Shown: positions 1 to 8,680 of the stretch, one piece after another | Numbering within the stretch: the stretch's first letter is position 1 | Layout of the letters: each line of letters starts with the position of its first letter | The notes under the pieces: generated by a model | Seen by the model: only the letters and a program-made list of their open reading frames with translations | What the model was told of the DNA's origin: nothing | Databases searched by the model: none | Source of the DNA: Burkholderia sp. WSM2232 | GTDB lineage: Bacteria > Pseudomonadota > Gammaproteobacteria > Burkholderiales > Burkholderiaceae | Direction of reading: 5' to 3' | Assembly: GCF_000472545.1 (NCBI RefSeq) | Contig: NZ_AWZV01000030.1 | Location: 1-64,000, forward strand | DNA length: 64,000 bases | Translations under genes and position numbers: made by a program

Positions 1-45
1 CGAGGGACCCACTTATGAGCTGGCGGTTTGAGCCCGCTTTCTTTG

Positions 46-96
46 CTTACTTTCTTTGCGGCGGCAAAGAAAGTAAGTGCCGCCCCGCACAGGGGC
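46..96. repeat. Palindromic intergenic repeat, two adjacent hairpins
   Basis: A perfect 14-bp inverted repeat (CTTACTTTCTTTGC at 46-59, its complement at 64-77) with a 4-base loop is followed directly by a second hairpin (GCCCC at 82-86, GGGGC at 92-96). From memory this block, including the flanking CGCCCCGCACAGGGGCAACG, recurs in intergenic positions of Burkholderia and Paraburkholderia genomes. It lies just beyond the 3' end of fliK, so it may also act as a transcription terminator or mRNA-stabilising hairpin. That role is inference. Confidence 0.75.
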
Positions 97-174
97 AACG
101 CCAATAGACCACCGTGACCTCAAGGAAAGGCCAAGGGGGTCAACGCCCAAAGCCCCATCCAGAAAAGAACAAGA

Positions 175-1731
175 CTAGGCAAACGTATCGACGAGCCCCA
201 CAGTCCGCCGCGCAGCGGCACCGTCAGAACCGGCAACCACGCCAGCAGCACGACCCCCAAACCGATCGCCACCGCCCGCGGAGCGGCCACCAGCCCTCCC
301 GGAATCGGCATTCTGCTGCTGCCCGCCCTGGCGTGCGAACCCGTCGCTGACGCTCGTGCTGCCAAGCCCGATACCGTTGGCTTCCATCGCCTCGCGCAAT
401 TTCGGCAAAGCTGCCTCGACGGCCTCCCGCACCTGCTGATGCTGCGACACGAACAACGCATGCGCATGGTTGTCGGCCACCTGCAACACCACCTGCAGCG
501 GCCCGAGATCCTTCGGATTCAACGTTAGCTCGGCGCTCTGCGAATGGGCATTCGACAGGAACACCACCTTCTGGCTCAACGCCTCCTCCCAGTCGGCCGT
601 GCCCACCTGGGGCCCCAACGCATTCGCCGCTTCAGCCGCGCTCGCGTTGCCCGTGGTCTGCACCGCGGCAGTCGTGCTCGCCGCGCTTGCGGCCGCGTTT
701 GCCGCCGCCTGGCTCGCGGCGAGCGCCGCCGTCGCCGCGTCGGTTGCGCTTCTGAACGACGCCAGATCCGTCGGCAACGCGCCCGCCGTATCTGCCGACG
801 TCAGCGCGCCCGCCGCAGCCGCCGAAGCCGCCGCGTTGGGATCGGCAACCGTCGTCGTCGCCGCCGTCATGGCGCCGCGCGCGGCGGCCGCACCCTTGCC
901 GCCGCCGGACAATCCGCCTTCGAGCGTCTTGCTGGTCGTGTCGTTGAGCGCAGCGTTCGCGCTCGCCAGACCGTTCGCCGCGGCGGCCGCTGCCGCGCCG
1001 CTCGCCAAGGCCTGCGACGGCACCACCGCCTGGCCGTTCGCGAGCGCGGCCAACGCCGCCTGCAACGAGTCCTGCAGCGAGCGGGGATCGGTCGGCGCTT
1101 TCTTGCCCGGCAGGCCGGGGGCCGTGGCATCCGTAGCTGCGCCGGTCGCCGTCGCGTCCGTGTTGGTCGCGGCGGCGAGATCCACGCCGGCCGGATCGGC
1201 GGCCGCGTTTGCGTTGGCCTGAGCCTGGGCTTGAGCCTGGGCCTGTGCGGCTGCTGCTGCCGCCGCGCTGCCGGCGTCGTTGGCACTCGCCGCATTGGCG
1301 GGCTTCGCGGGCGCGGCGTCGGCCTTGTCCGTCGATGCCTGTTGCGGCTTCTCCGCCGGCGCGGCGGAAGACGCCGCGTCCGTCGTGGTGCTGTCGTCGC
1401 TGTGGCTCTTCGCGTCGTCGGCGCTCTGTGTCGCGGAATCGTCCGGCGGCGGCGCGTCGTGCACGCTGGAGCCCTGCGACATATCCGCGGACGGCCGGCT
1501 TGCGCCGGTGTTCACGTCGCCCGACGTGCTGGCAGCGTTATCAGCCGCCGCACTGGCAGCAGTACTTGCCGCCGCAGCATTTTGCAGGTCGATGCTTTGC
1601 TGCAGGGTCCGCGAAAACGGCTTTGCATTGGCAGCGGCAAGCGCCGCCGCGTTGCTGGAATTGCTCGAGTTGCTGGCGGAGCTGCTGCCGCTCGTGCCGA
1701 GCAGCGAGCCGATCTGTGAGAGAAACGACAT
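175..1731 (-). CDS. fliK: Flagellar hook-length control protein FliK
   Basis: FliK is the secreted molecular ruler that sets hook length and switches export specificity through FlhB. The 518-residue product is long and very Ala/Ser-rich in its first ~370 residues, as expected for a disordered ruler region. It includes an AQ dipeptide run encoded by a GC-rich hexamer repeat near 1215-1248. The conserved C-terminal Flg_hook domain lies at roughly residues 385-470 (SQSAELTLNPKDLGPLQVVL, then LREAMEANGIGL). A Gly/Gln/Arg-rich tail ends in VDTFA. It is the last gene of the minus-strand fliFGHIJK run, 71 bases after fliJ. The N-terminal region varies widely in length in this family, so only the C-terminal domain supports the name. 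Confidence 0.9.
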   Translation of the reverse strand: MSFLSQIGSLLGTSGSSSASNSSNSSNAAALAAANAKPFSRTLQQSIDLQNAAAASTAASAAADNAASTSGDVNTGASRPSADMSQGSSVHDAPPPDDSATQSADDAKSHSDDSTTTDAASSAAPAEKPQQASTDKADAAPAKPANAASANDAGSAAAAAAAQAQAQAQAQANANAAADPAGVDLAAATNTDATATGAATDATAPGLPGKKAPTDPRSLQDSLQAALAALANGQAVVPSQALASGAAAAAAANGLASANAALNDTTSKTLEGGLSGGGKGAAAARGAMTAATTTVADPNAAASAAAAGALTSADTAGALPTDLASFRSATDAATAALAASQAAANAAASAASTTAAVQTTGNASAAEAANALGPQVGTADWEEALSQKVVFLSNAHSQSAELTLNPKDLGPLQVVLQVADNHAHALFVSQHQQVREAVEAALPKLREAMEANGIGLGSTSVSDGFARQGGQQQNADSGRAGGRSAGGGDRFGGRAAGVVAGSDGAAARRTVGLVDTFA

Positions 1732-1802
1732 AGGTGTCCTGTCAATCCGTCAAAGGGTACGGTGTCGAGTCAGTGGTCAGTAAGTGAAGGGCGGCGCGGG
1801 CG

Positions 1803-2252
1803 TCAGGCGCCTTCCGCGCGCATCCTCAGAATTCTTGCGGCGTGTTCGTCGGCGTCGCGCTGATCGCGCCGCGCCACGGTCTTCGCCTCGGCCGCTTCGC
1901 CGCGCGCCTGCAGCACTTCATACGAGCCGAGCTTCTGCTTCTGACGCTGCCAGTCGGGCTTGGCCGCCTCCAGCCGCGCAGTCGCCGCGGCGAGCAGCTT
2001 GCGTTGCTGTTCAATGGCGGCGTCGAGCGTGTCGATGAACGCCTGGAAATTGCGCATGTTGCCGGCGGGCATGCCCGCCTGGGCGGTCGCGGTGAAACGC
2101 GCGTGGTATTCGTCGCGGTACTGGACGAGGGAATTCAGCTGCGCCTCGACTTCGTTGCGCTCGCGCTGCGCGCGGCCAAGACGTTGCGCGGCGGCGTCGA
2201 CGTCGTCCTGCGCGAGACCAATCAGCGTCTTGATCGGAAAGTGTTTTGCCAT
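1803..2252 (-). CDS. fliJ: Flagellar export protein FliJ
   Basis: FliJ is a coiled-coil component of the flagellar type III export apparatus that works with the FliI ATPase and FlhA. The 149-residue product starts MAKHFPIKTLIGLAQ and is almost entirely charged alpha-helical sequence rich in Ala, Gln, Arg and Glu, typical of the antiparallel coiled coil. Its length matches the family (about 147 residues in enterics). It begins 2 bases after the fliI stop codon, so translation is probably coupled. Low sequence conservation in this family means the call leans on position between fliI and fliK as well as on composition. Confidence 0.9.
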   Translation of the reverse strand: MAKHFPIKTLIGLAQDDVDAAAQRLGRAQRERNEVEAQLNSLVQYRDEYHARFTATAQAGMPAGNMRNFQAFIDTLDAAIEQQRKLLAAATARLEAAKPDWQRQKQKLGSYEVLQARGEAAEAKTVARRDQRDADEHAARILRMRAEGA

Positions 2253-2254
2253 TG

Positions 2255-3967
2255 TCAGCCTCCTTGGGCAAACAGCGCGTCCAGCATCTCGATGCTCGGT
2301 TCAAAGTTCGCGCACTCGCGAAAGCCTTGCTGCAAGAAGGCTTCCATCCGCGGATACAGCGCGATGGCGCGGTCGAGCAGCGCGTCGCGCCCGCTGGAGT
2401 AAGCGCCCACGTTGATCAGATCGCGGTTGCGCTGATAGCGCGACAGCATCTGCTTGAACATACGCGTTTTGTCCAGATGGTTATCGTCGATCAGCGCGGT
2501 CATTGCCCGGCTAATCGACGCTTCGATGTCGATCGCCGGATAGTGGCCGGCTTCCGCGAGCGAGCGCGACAGCACGATGTGGCCGTCGAGAATCGCGCGC
2601 GCGGAGTCGGCGATGGGGTCCTGCTGGTCGTCGCCTTCGGTCAGCACCGTATAGAACGCGGTGATCGAGCCGCCGCCCGCCGGACCGTTGCCGGTGCGTT
2701 CAACGAGCGCGGGCAGCTTGGCGAACACCGAAGGCGGATAGCCCTTGGTCGCGGGCGGCTCGCCCACGGCGAGCGCGATTTCGCGCTGCGCCATCGCGTA
2801 ACGGGTGAGCGAATCCATCAGCAGCAGCACGTGCTTGCCCTGGTCGCGGAAGTATTCGGCGAGCGAGGTCGAGTAGGCGGCTGCCTGCATCCGCAGAAGC
2901 GGCGAAACGTCGGCAGGAGCCGCGATCACGACGGAGCGCGCGAGACCTTCCTCGCCGAGAATCTGTTCGATGAACTCTTTTACTTCGCGGCCGCGTTCGC
3001 CGATCAGACCGATCACGATCACTTCGGCGCTGGTGTAACGCGCCATCGTGCCGAGCAGCACCGACTTACCCACGCCCGAACCGGCGAAGAGGCCCATGCG
3101 CTGCCCGCGTCCGACGGTCAGCAGCGCGTTGATCGCGCGCACGCCGACGTCGAGCACCTTGTGGATCGGCTCGCGGTTCAGCGGATTGATGACCGGTGCG
3201 GAAAGCGGCGCATCGGCATGCGCGCCGAGCGGGCCGAGACCGTCGAGCGGCCGGCCGGACGCGTCGAGCACGCGGCCGAGCAGTTCCCAGCCGACCGGCA
3301 GGCGCTTCGCGCCCGCCATCGGGTCGGCGATGGGCGCGCTCTCGAGCGGGAAGACCCGCGCGCCGGGCAATAGACCGATCACTTCGGTGGTCGGCATCAG
3401 AAACAGTTTGTCGCCGGAGAAGCCGACTACTTCGGCTTCGGCCATCGGCAGAGAACTGCCGGGCGGCAGCTCGATCATCACTTCGGCGCCTACCGAAAGG
3501 CGCAGCCCGACCGCTTCGAGCACGAGACCCGCGGCGCGCGTCAGGCGTCCGCAGGCGCGCATCGGCTTGGCGATCGCGTTGCGCGCGCGCAGGGCGTCGA
3601 GCTGGCCGCGCCACGCTTGCACGTGCGGATTGCTGTCGAGCCTGGGGTCGTACGGCGCGGCCGCCGCTGCCTGGGACGCGGCGCGCGCGGCGCCCGGCGT
3701 GCTGGCCCCGGTATGGGCAGCGGGTGCCGACTCGCGGCTTGCGGCCGCGCCGGTCAGCGGATGCGCGTGGCTCCCCGTCACGACATCTGCCATCGCCACC
3801 GCGTCTGCGAGAGCTCCCGCCGGGGCGGCTGCAACCGCGTCCGCCGAAGCCTCGTGCGCGAACAGCGTATCCGCGGGCGCCTGAGCGCCGAACGATGCCA
3901 GCGCCAGTTCGCGTTCGAGCGGCGTCAGGTCGCTTGCGCGAATTTCCTCGAGGGTCGGCTTCACCAT
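2255..3967 (-). CDS. fliI: Flagellar export ATPase FliI
   Basis: FliI is the cytoplasmic ATPase of the flagellar type III export apparatus, related to F1-ATPase beta. Walker A is GLFAGSGVGKS at about residues 292-302. Further family motifs are GERGREVKEFIEQ, the Walker B region HVLLLMDSLTRYAMAQRE and the later GSITAFYTVLTEGDD. The product has 570 residues, about 100 more than typical FliI proteins (~450). The excess is an Ala/Pro-rich stretch covering about the first 110 residues, ahead of the conserved HVQAWRGQLDALRARN region. The start overlaps the fliH stop by 7 bases. A shorter internal start cannot be excluded, but the chosen ATG fits the gene overlap. Confidence 0.95.
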   Translation of the reverse strand: MVKPTLEEIRASDLTPLERELALASFGAQAPADTLFAHEASADAVAAAPAGALADAVAMADVVTGSHAHPLTGAAASRESAPAAHTGASTPGAARAASQAAAAAPYDPRLDSNPHVQAWRGQLDALRARNAIAKPMRACGRLTRAAGLVLEAVGLRLSVGAEVMIELPPGSSLPMAEAEVVGFSGDKLFLMPTTEVIGLLPGARVFPLESAPIADPMAGAKRLPVGWELLGRVLDASGRPLDGLGPLGAHADAPLSAPVINPLNREPIHKVLDVGVRAINALLTVGRGQRMGLFAGSGVGKSVLLGTMARYTSAEVIVIGLIGERGREVKEFIEQILGEEGLARSVVIAAPADVSPLLRMQAAAYSTSLAEYFRDQGKHVLLLMDSLTRYAMAQREIALAVGEPPATKGYPPSVFAKLPALVERTGNGPAGGGSITAFYTVLTEGDDQQDPIADSARAILDGHIVLSRSLAEAGHYPAIDIEASISRAMTALIDDNHLDKTRMFKQMLSRYQRNRDLINVGAYSSGRDALLDRAIALYPRMEAFLQQGFRECANFEPSIEMLDALFAQGG

Positions 3968-4638
3968 GTACTCACTTTGCCGAGCGCCGCGGCGACGCGT
4001 TCCCAGCGTGTCTCGATGCCCGCATCCACTTCGCCGCTGCCGGCCTGCGCGCGGCAGCCGCCACGCTCGACTGCCGGATCGGTGCGCACGGTCCAGCCGC
4101 GCGTTTGCAGTTCTTCCATCAGATAGGCTTCGACCACCGGCAGATCGGCGGGGCTCACGATCAGCGCGGGCGCGCCCGTGAGCGCGGGCTCGGCGGCCAG
4201 CACCTCGCGCGCGGCGGCAATCAGCGCCGTCGGGTCATGCTGCACGTGCTGGCGCACCACCTGTTGCGCGATGTCGAGCGCGAGCGCGACGAGCGTCTCC
4301 GAAATGGCGCCTTGCGCGCCGTCGAGCGCGGCCTTGAAGGTTTCGGCGAGTGCGGCGAGCCGTGCGGCCTCCTCGCGCGCTTCGCTTCTACCCTGCTCGA
4401 AGCCTTGCGCATGACCTTGCTCGTAGCCCGCCTGATAGCCGAGCGCCTGACCGGCCACATGGCCGGAGGCAATGCCCTGTGCGTGCGCGGCTTCGCGCAG
4501 GCGTTCGAGTTCGGCGGCGAGCGCGGCTTCGTCGGCCTCGGAGTTCGGCGGCGCGGGCGGCACCGGATCGAACGAGGCCATCTCCCAGCGCTGGTAGGCC
4601 GAGAGGCTTTCCTTCGCCGCGGAGTTGCGATTAGACAT
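3961..4638 (-). CDS. fliH: Flagellar assembly protein FliH
   Basis: FliH binds FliI, regulates its ATPase activity and links it to the C ring. The start chosen here gives 225 residues beginning MSNRNSAAKESLSAYQRWEM. Eight further upstream codons are open (to 4662), but they lie deeper inside fliG and begin with a less typical sequence. The region around residues 60-95 is rich in Gly with repeated GxxxG-like spacing (GHVAGQALGYQAGYEQGHAQ), the classic FliH feature. The C-terminal half carries the FliH/HrpE-type domain. The gene overlaps fliG upstream by 8 bases and fliI downstream by 7, so it belongs to a tightly coupled operon. Confidence 0.92.
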   Translation of the reverse strand: MSNRNSAAKESLSAYQRWEMASFDPVPPAPPNSEADEAALAAELERLREAAHAQGIASGHVAGQALGYQAGYEQGHAQGFEQGRSEAREEAARLAALAETFKAALDGAQGAISETLVALALDIAQQVVRQHVQHDPTALIAAAREVLAAEPALTGAPALIVSPADLPVVEAYLMEELQTRGWTVRTDPAVERGGCRAQAGSGEVDAGIETRWERVAAALGKVSTW

Positions 4639-5626
4639 ATGCATCTTCCGCCTTGCCGCCAATCACGATCTGGCCGCTTTCCGCCAGATTGCGCACGATC
4701 TGCAAGATGCGGCGCTGTTGCGTCTCCACTTCGGAAACACGCACCGGTCCGCGCGCGTCGAGGTCTTCGGCGAGCAGTTCTGCAGCGCGCTGCGACATGT
4801 TGGAGAGGAACTTCTGACGCAGCGCAGGCGCGGCGCCCTTCAGCGAGATGATCAGCGCCTCGGATTCCACTTCCTTCAGCAGCAGCTGGATCGCGCGGTC
4901 TTCCAGGTCGAGCAGGTTCTCGAACACGAACATCTGATCGACGATCTTCTGCGCGAGCTCCGCGTCGTACTGGCGGACGTTCTCGATAACGCCTTCCTCG
5001 TGATTGCTCGACATGAAGTTGAGAATTTCCGCTGCCGTGCGAATACCGCCCATCGGGCTGCGCTTGAGGTTGTCGCTGCCCGACAGCAGGTGCGTGAGCA
5101 CGTCGTCGAGTTCGCGCAGCGCGGCCGGCTGGATGCCGTCGAGCGTGGCGATGCGCAACAGCACGTCGTTACGCAGACGGTCCGTGAAGCACGAGACGAT
5201 TTCCGACGCCTGATCGCGGTCCAGGTGTACGAGAATCGTCGCGATGATCTGCGGGTGCTCGTTCTTGATCAGTTCCGCGACGGCCGGCGAGTCCATCCAC
5301 TTCAGGCCCTCGATACCGCTCGTATCGCTGCCCTGCAGAATCCGGTCGATGATCGCGCCGGCCTTGTCGTCGCCGAGCGCCTTGGTCAGCACGGAACGGA
5401 TGTACTCGTTGGAGTCGAGCGACATGCCGGTGTGCTTTTCCGCCTCGCGCACGAACTCGTGCAGCACCGCGTCGATCTCCTCGCGAGTCACGGCCTTCAT
5501 GGCGGCCATCGCGACGCCGATCTTCTGGACTTCGCGCGGTCCAAGGAACTTGAACACCTGCGCAGCTTCTTCCTCGCCGATCGACATCAGCAGAAGCGCG
5601 CTCTTCATTACGCCTTCAGCGCTCAT
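4631..5626 (-). CDS. fliG: Flagellar motor switch protein FliG
   Basis: FliG is the C-ring protein that contacts the stator and carries torque-generating charged residues. The product is 331 residues, the normal size. It begins MSAEGVMKSALLLMSIGEEE and has the N-terminal FliF-binding domain, the middle domain with the EHPQ motif (LIKNEHPQIIATILVHLDRD), and the C-terminal domain with VFENLLDLEDRAIQLLLKEV and LSNMSQRAAELL. It overlaps fliF by 11 bases and fliH by 8, which indicates co-translation and matched stoichiometry. Confidence 0.97.
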   Translation of the reverse strand: MSAEGVMKSALLLMSIGEEEAAQVFKFLGPREVQKIGVAMAAMKAVTREEIDAVLHEFVREAEKHTGMSLDSNEYIRSVLTKALGDDKAGAIIDRILQGSDTSGIEGLKWMDSPAVAELIKNEHPQIIATILVHLDRDQASEIVSCFTDRLRNDVLLRIATLDGIQPAALRELDDVLTHLLSGSDNLKRSPMGGIRTAAEILNFMSSNHEEGVIENVRQYDAELAQKIVDQMFVFENLLDLEDRAIQLLLKEVESEALIISLKGAAPALRQKFLSNMSQRAAELLAEDLDARGPVRVSEVETQQRRILQIVRNLAESGQIVIGGKAEDAYV

Positions 5627-7418
5627 CGGTCACCCAATTCTTGACGACAGTTGCAACGATCTTCGGATCCTGGCGCGCGATGCTGCGCGCGAACTCCAGG
5701 TTCCGCTCATATTTGTGTTTCGCGTTTTCGAGCGCGAGCAGTTCTGCGTCGCCCGTGTCGATTTCGACGCTGCCGTTGGCGGCGCGCTCCGCGGCCGGAA
5801 TGCCGTCCAGCAAGATCGGCTCGTCCGGCGAGGGCAGCGCGGCTGCCACGACCGGCTCCGGCGGCGGGAAGGCGCGGCGCAGCGCCGGCTTCACCATCAC
5901 GAAGTAGAGGAACAGGGCCACCGCGCCGATGCCGAGATACGTCGCGATCTGCTTGTAGAGCGCCAGCATGTCCGGCGTGCGCCACCACGGCAGGTCCGCG
6001 TTCGGGTCGAGCTCGGCGGTGAACGGGCTGTTGACCACGTTGACCGAGTCGCCGCGCTGCGCGTCGAAGCCCATCGCGTCCTTCACGAGCTGGTTGACCT
6101 GCGCGAGCTTGTCGGCGCTGACCGGCTGCATGGTGGCGCGGCCCTTGCCGTCGACCACGCGCAGATAGTTGACCACCACTGCCACGGACAGGCGCTTGAT
6201 GCCGCCCATCGGCTGCTCGAGGTGACGCACGGTCTTGTCGAGCTCGTAATTGGTCGTCATGTCCTTGCGGTCGCTCACCGGCGTCGTGGTGACGCTGCTG
6301 CTCGCGCCATTCGGCGCATTGATCGGTGCCGAGGCCGGCTGCGGCGGCTGGTTTGACAGCGCGCCGGGCACGCCGGAGGCGCCGCCTTGCGACATTTCGG
6401 TCGCCGTGCTGGACTGCTGGCTGCGAATCGCCGCCTGTTGCGGGTTGCCGTTCGGGCCATAGGCTTCCGAGGTCTGCTCGCTGCGCGAGAAGTCGATGTC
6501 GGCGCTCACCTGCGAATGCGCGTTGCCGGCGCCGAACAGCGGCGCGAGGATCGCGTCGATGCGCTGCTGGGTATTGCGCTCGATCTGCTGGCGGTACTTC
6601 AGTTGCGACGCGTCGAGCCCGCCGCCCACCGACGGCTGCGTGAGCAGATTGCCGTCCTGGTCGAGAATGGTCACGCCCTTGACCGGCATTTCCGGCACCG
6701 CCGACGACACCATGTGAGTGATCGCGAGCACCTGGCCTTCGTCGAGCGCGCGGCCCGGGTACAGATTGACGAGCACCGATGCCGACGGCGCTTCCTTGTC
6801 GCGCACAAATACGGAGGGCTTGGGAATCGCCAGATGCACGCGCGCCGACTTCACCGACGAAATGGACTGGATCGTGCGTTCCAGCTCGCCTTCGAGCGAG
6901 CGCTGATAGTTGATCTGCTCGGCAAACTGGCTGATGCCGAACTTCTGGTTGTCCATCAGTTCGAAGCCGACCGAGCCGCTTTTCGGCAGGCCGAGCGATG
7001 CAAGGCGTAGGCGCATCTCATGGACCTGTTCGGCAGGCACCAGAATCGCACCGCCGGCATCGGAGAACTTGTACGGAATGTTCGCCTGCTGCAGCGCCGT
7101 GATAATGGCGCCGCCGTCGCGGTCCGACAGGTTGCTGTACAGCACCTTGTAGTCCGGCGCGCGCGACCACAGGAACAGGCCCGCCACCACCGCGACGAGC
7201 ACCGCCACCGCGAAGATCAGCGGGGCGCGCGGGTTGCCGCGCATCTGCGCGAGGCCCGACAGGCGCTGGCCGAAATTGCCTCCGAGCCCGCCACCGAGGC
7301 CGCCCAGGTCTGCGTTGCCGCCGGGCTGGCCGGCGCCCGCCGCGGCCGCGCCGGGCTGTGCGCCGGCGAGCCCCATGCGGGCGTCGGGGTTAATCAAAGA
7401 GTTGGCTGACGAATCCAT
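5616..7418 (-). CDS. fliF: Flagellar MS-ring protein FliF
   Basis: FliF forms the MS ring in the inner membrane, the platform for C ring and rod assembly. The 600-residue protein has an N-terminal membrane segment at about 67-87 (FAVAVLVAVVAGLFLW) and YscJ/FliF periplasmic domains (YKVLYSNLSDRDGGAIITAL; AFT-independent VHLAIPKPSVFVRD). A second membrane segment near 480-500 (YLGIGAVALFLYFVMVKPAL) is followed by the cytoplasmic FliG-binding tail ending in VVKNWVTDER. It is the first gene of the minus-strand operon and divergent from fliE. A Gly/Ala-rich N-terminal extension of ~55 residues precedes the first membrane helix. Confidence 0.97.
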   Translation of the reverse strand: MDSSANSLINPDARMGLAGAQPGAAAAGAGQPGGNADLGGLGGGLGGNFGQRLSGLAQMRGNPRAPLIFAVAVLVAVVAGLFLWSRAPDYKVLYSNLSDRDGGAIITALQQANIPYKFSDAGGAILVPAEQVHEMRLRLASLGLPKSGSVGFELMDNQKFGISQFAEQINYQRSLEGELERTIQSISSVKSARVHLAIPKPSVFVRDKEAPSASVLVNLYPGRALDEGQVLAITHMVSSAVPEMPVKGVTILDQDGNLLTQPSVGGGLDASQLKYRQQIERNTQQRIDAILAPLFGAGNAHSQVSADIDFSRSEQTSEAYGPNGNPQQAAIRSQQSSTATEMSQGGASGVPGALSNQPPQPASAPINAPNGASSSVTTTPVSDRKDMTTNYELDKTVRHLEQPMGGIKRLSVAVVVNYLRVVDGKGRATMQPVSADKLAQVNQLVKDAMGFDAQRGDSVNVVNSPFTAELDPNADLPWWRTPDMLALYKQIATYLGIGAVALFLYFVMVKPALRRAFPPPEPVVAAALPSPDEPILLDGIPAAERAANGSVEIDTGDAELLALENAKHKYERNLEFARSIARQDPKIVATVVKNWVTDER

Positions 7419-7653
7419 GCGTCGGGTTTCTCCGGGATGCCTTTGCGTTCTGCCGCGCTACCGCGCCGACGGCCGGCGGGAGTATGGACAGATACTTTCA
7501 CGACTGAAATTATCCGCACGGCAGGCGCGCCCGATTGCTTGAATAGAGCCGGGTTTCCCCCCTAGTTTCGGGGCTTTCGCCGTAAGGCCGCTGCTATGCT
7601 TTCGTCCAGATCGGTACGGTTTGGTCGTGCCGCTCGTCATTACTGGAGAGAAC
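7419..7653. promoter_or_regulatory. Divergent fliF / fliE intergenic region
   Basis: This 235-base gap separates the start codons of the divergent fliF and fliE genes and must hold promoters for both. I could not find a convincing sigma-54 or sigma-28 element. A TATGCT hexamer at 7595-7600 could be a weak -10 for fliE, but no good -35 lies upstream. The fliE ribosome binding site is GGAGAG, just ahead of its ATG. Control by a flagellar class II activator such as FlhDC is expected from related bacteria and is not visible here. Confidence 0.4.
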
Positions 7654-8004
7654 ATGACTTTGCCCGTGAACGCGATTTCGTCGGCGCTGCAACAGTTGCA
7701 TTCGATGGCGGCCCAGGCGGCCGGCGGCAGCACCGCGGCGAGCGGCGCCTCGGCCGCAGGGGAGTCCGGCGCGGCCACGGCCGGCGGCTTTGCGTCGGCG
7801 CTGAAGGCCTCGCTCGACAAGATCAGCGGCGACCAGACGAAGGCGATCGGCGAATCGCAAGCCTTCGAAATGGGCGCCTCGAACGTGTCGTTGAACGACG
7901 TGATGGTCGACATGCAGAAGGCCAACGTGGGCTTCCAGTTCGGCCTGCAGGTGCGCAACAAGCTGGTCTCCGCCTACAACGACATCATGCAGATGCAGGT
8001 CTGA
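7654..8004 (+). CDS. fliE: Flagellar hook-basal body complex protein FliE
   Basis: FliE is the MS ring-rod junction protein and one of the first export substrates. The ATG at 7654 follows GGAGAG directly. An upstream in-frame TTG at 7621 would add residues that do not look like FliE. The product has 116 residues, close to the usual ~105. The conserved C-terminal half includes FASALKASLDKISGDQTKAI, then SLNDVMVDMQKANVGFQFGL and VRNKLVSAYNDIMQMQV, which is diagnostic. A low-complexity Gly/Ala/Ser linker sits near residues 25-45. The gene stands alone on the plus strand opposite fliF, a common arrangement in Burkholderia. Confidence 0.95.
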   Translation: MTLPVNAISSALQQLHSMAAQAAGGSTAASGASAAGESGAATAGGFASALKASLDKISGDQTKAIGESQAFEMGASNVSLNDVMVDMQKANVGFQFGLQVRNKLVSAYNDIMQMQV

Positions 8005-8130
8005 ACGCCACTGCGGTCCACGGCGGCAAGAATTTCTGCCCGCTGTGGCCGCAAACGCCCGTCCGCACGCGCATGCGCGCCACAAGGCGTGCTCGCGCCG
8101 CCTGAGCCCTTAATCCTCCTTACACTGGCC

Positions 8131-8158
8131 TAAAGCTTTTTCGCTGCGTATCCGATAA
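8131..8158 (+). promoter_or_regulatory. FliA (sigma-28) type promoter for fliST operon
   Basis: TAAAGCTT at 8131-8138 and TCCGATAA at 8151-8158 closely match the sigma-28 consensus (TAAAGTTT-N11-GCCGATAA), with a spacer one base longer than ideal. The element ends 87 bases before the fliS start and points toward it. A late-class flagellar promoter is what is expected for the flagellin chaperone FliS. The motif is seen directly; its activity is inference. Confidence 0.75.
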
Positions 8159-8245
8159 CCAGATACAGGCATGAATCCGGGTTGCGGCAACGCATCCGGG
8201 TGGGCTGCCACGACCAACCGTAGTTGCAATTGAGGAGGAGCGCCG

Positions 8246-8680
8246 ATGTTTTCCCCAGGACACTCTGGAGCCAATGCGTACGCACGCGTGGGCGTCGAGA
8301 CAGGGGTGATGGGCGCGAGTCCGCATCGTCTGATCGTGATGTTGTATCAGGGGGCGAGGCAAGCCATCGCGCAAGCGCGCATGCACGTGCAGCAGGGCAA
8401 TGTATCCGGTCGTGGAGAGGCGATCGGCAAGGCGATTCAGATCGTCGAAAGCGGGCTGCAACAGTCGCTCAACCTGGAGGTTGGCGGCGAGATTGCGCAG
8501 CGGCTGAACGCGCTATATAGCTACATGTCGCGCCGGCTGCTGGAAGCCAATATAAAAGCGAGTGAGGCAATGCTGGTCGAGGTCGACGGTCTTCTGGCGA
8601 CGCTTGAAGAAGCATGGATCGGGATTGCCCCGGAGATCGCGCGGATGGCGGCCCAGCCGGCCGCGGAAAGCATGAGATGA
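8246..8680 (+). CDS. fliS: Flagellar secretion chaperone FliS
   Basis: FliS is the cytosolic chaperone that keeps flagellin monomeric before export. The 144-residue product carries the family signature ANAYARVGVETGVMGASPHR followed by LIVMLYQGARQAI, then the helical bundle with LYSYMSRRLLEANI and ASEAMLVEVDGLLATLEEAW. Length is typical (~135). A GAGGAG ribosome binding site precedes the ATG. Its stop overlaps the fliT start as ATGA. It is the first gene after the sigma-28-like promoter. Confidence 0.96.
   Translation: MFSPGHSGANAYARVGVETGVMGASPHRLIVMLYQGARQAIAQARMHVQQGNVSGRGEAIGKAIQIVESGLQQSLNLEVGGEIAQRLNALYSYMSRRLLEANIKASEAMLVEVDGLLATLEEAWIGIAPEIARMAAQPAAESMR

Noticed and set aside
470..1783. 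Long plus-strand frames opposite fliK
   Set aside because: High-GC shadow frames of the Ala-rich fliK coding region; composition is Arg- or Ala-only and no start site is present.
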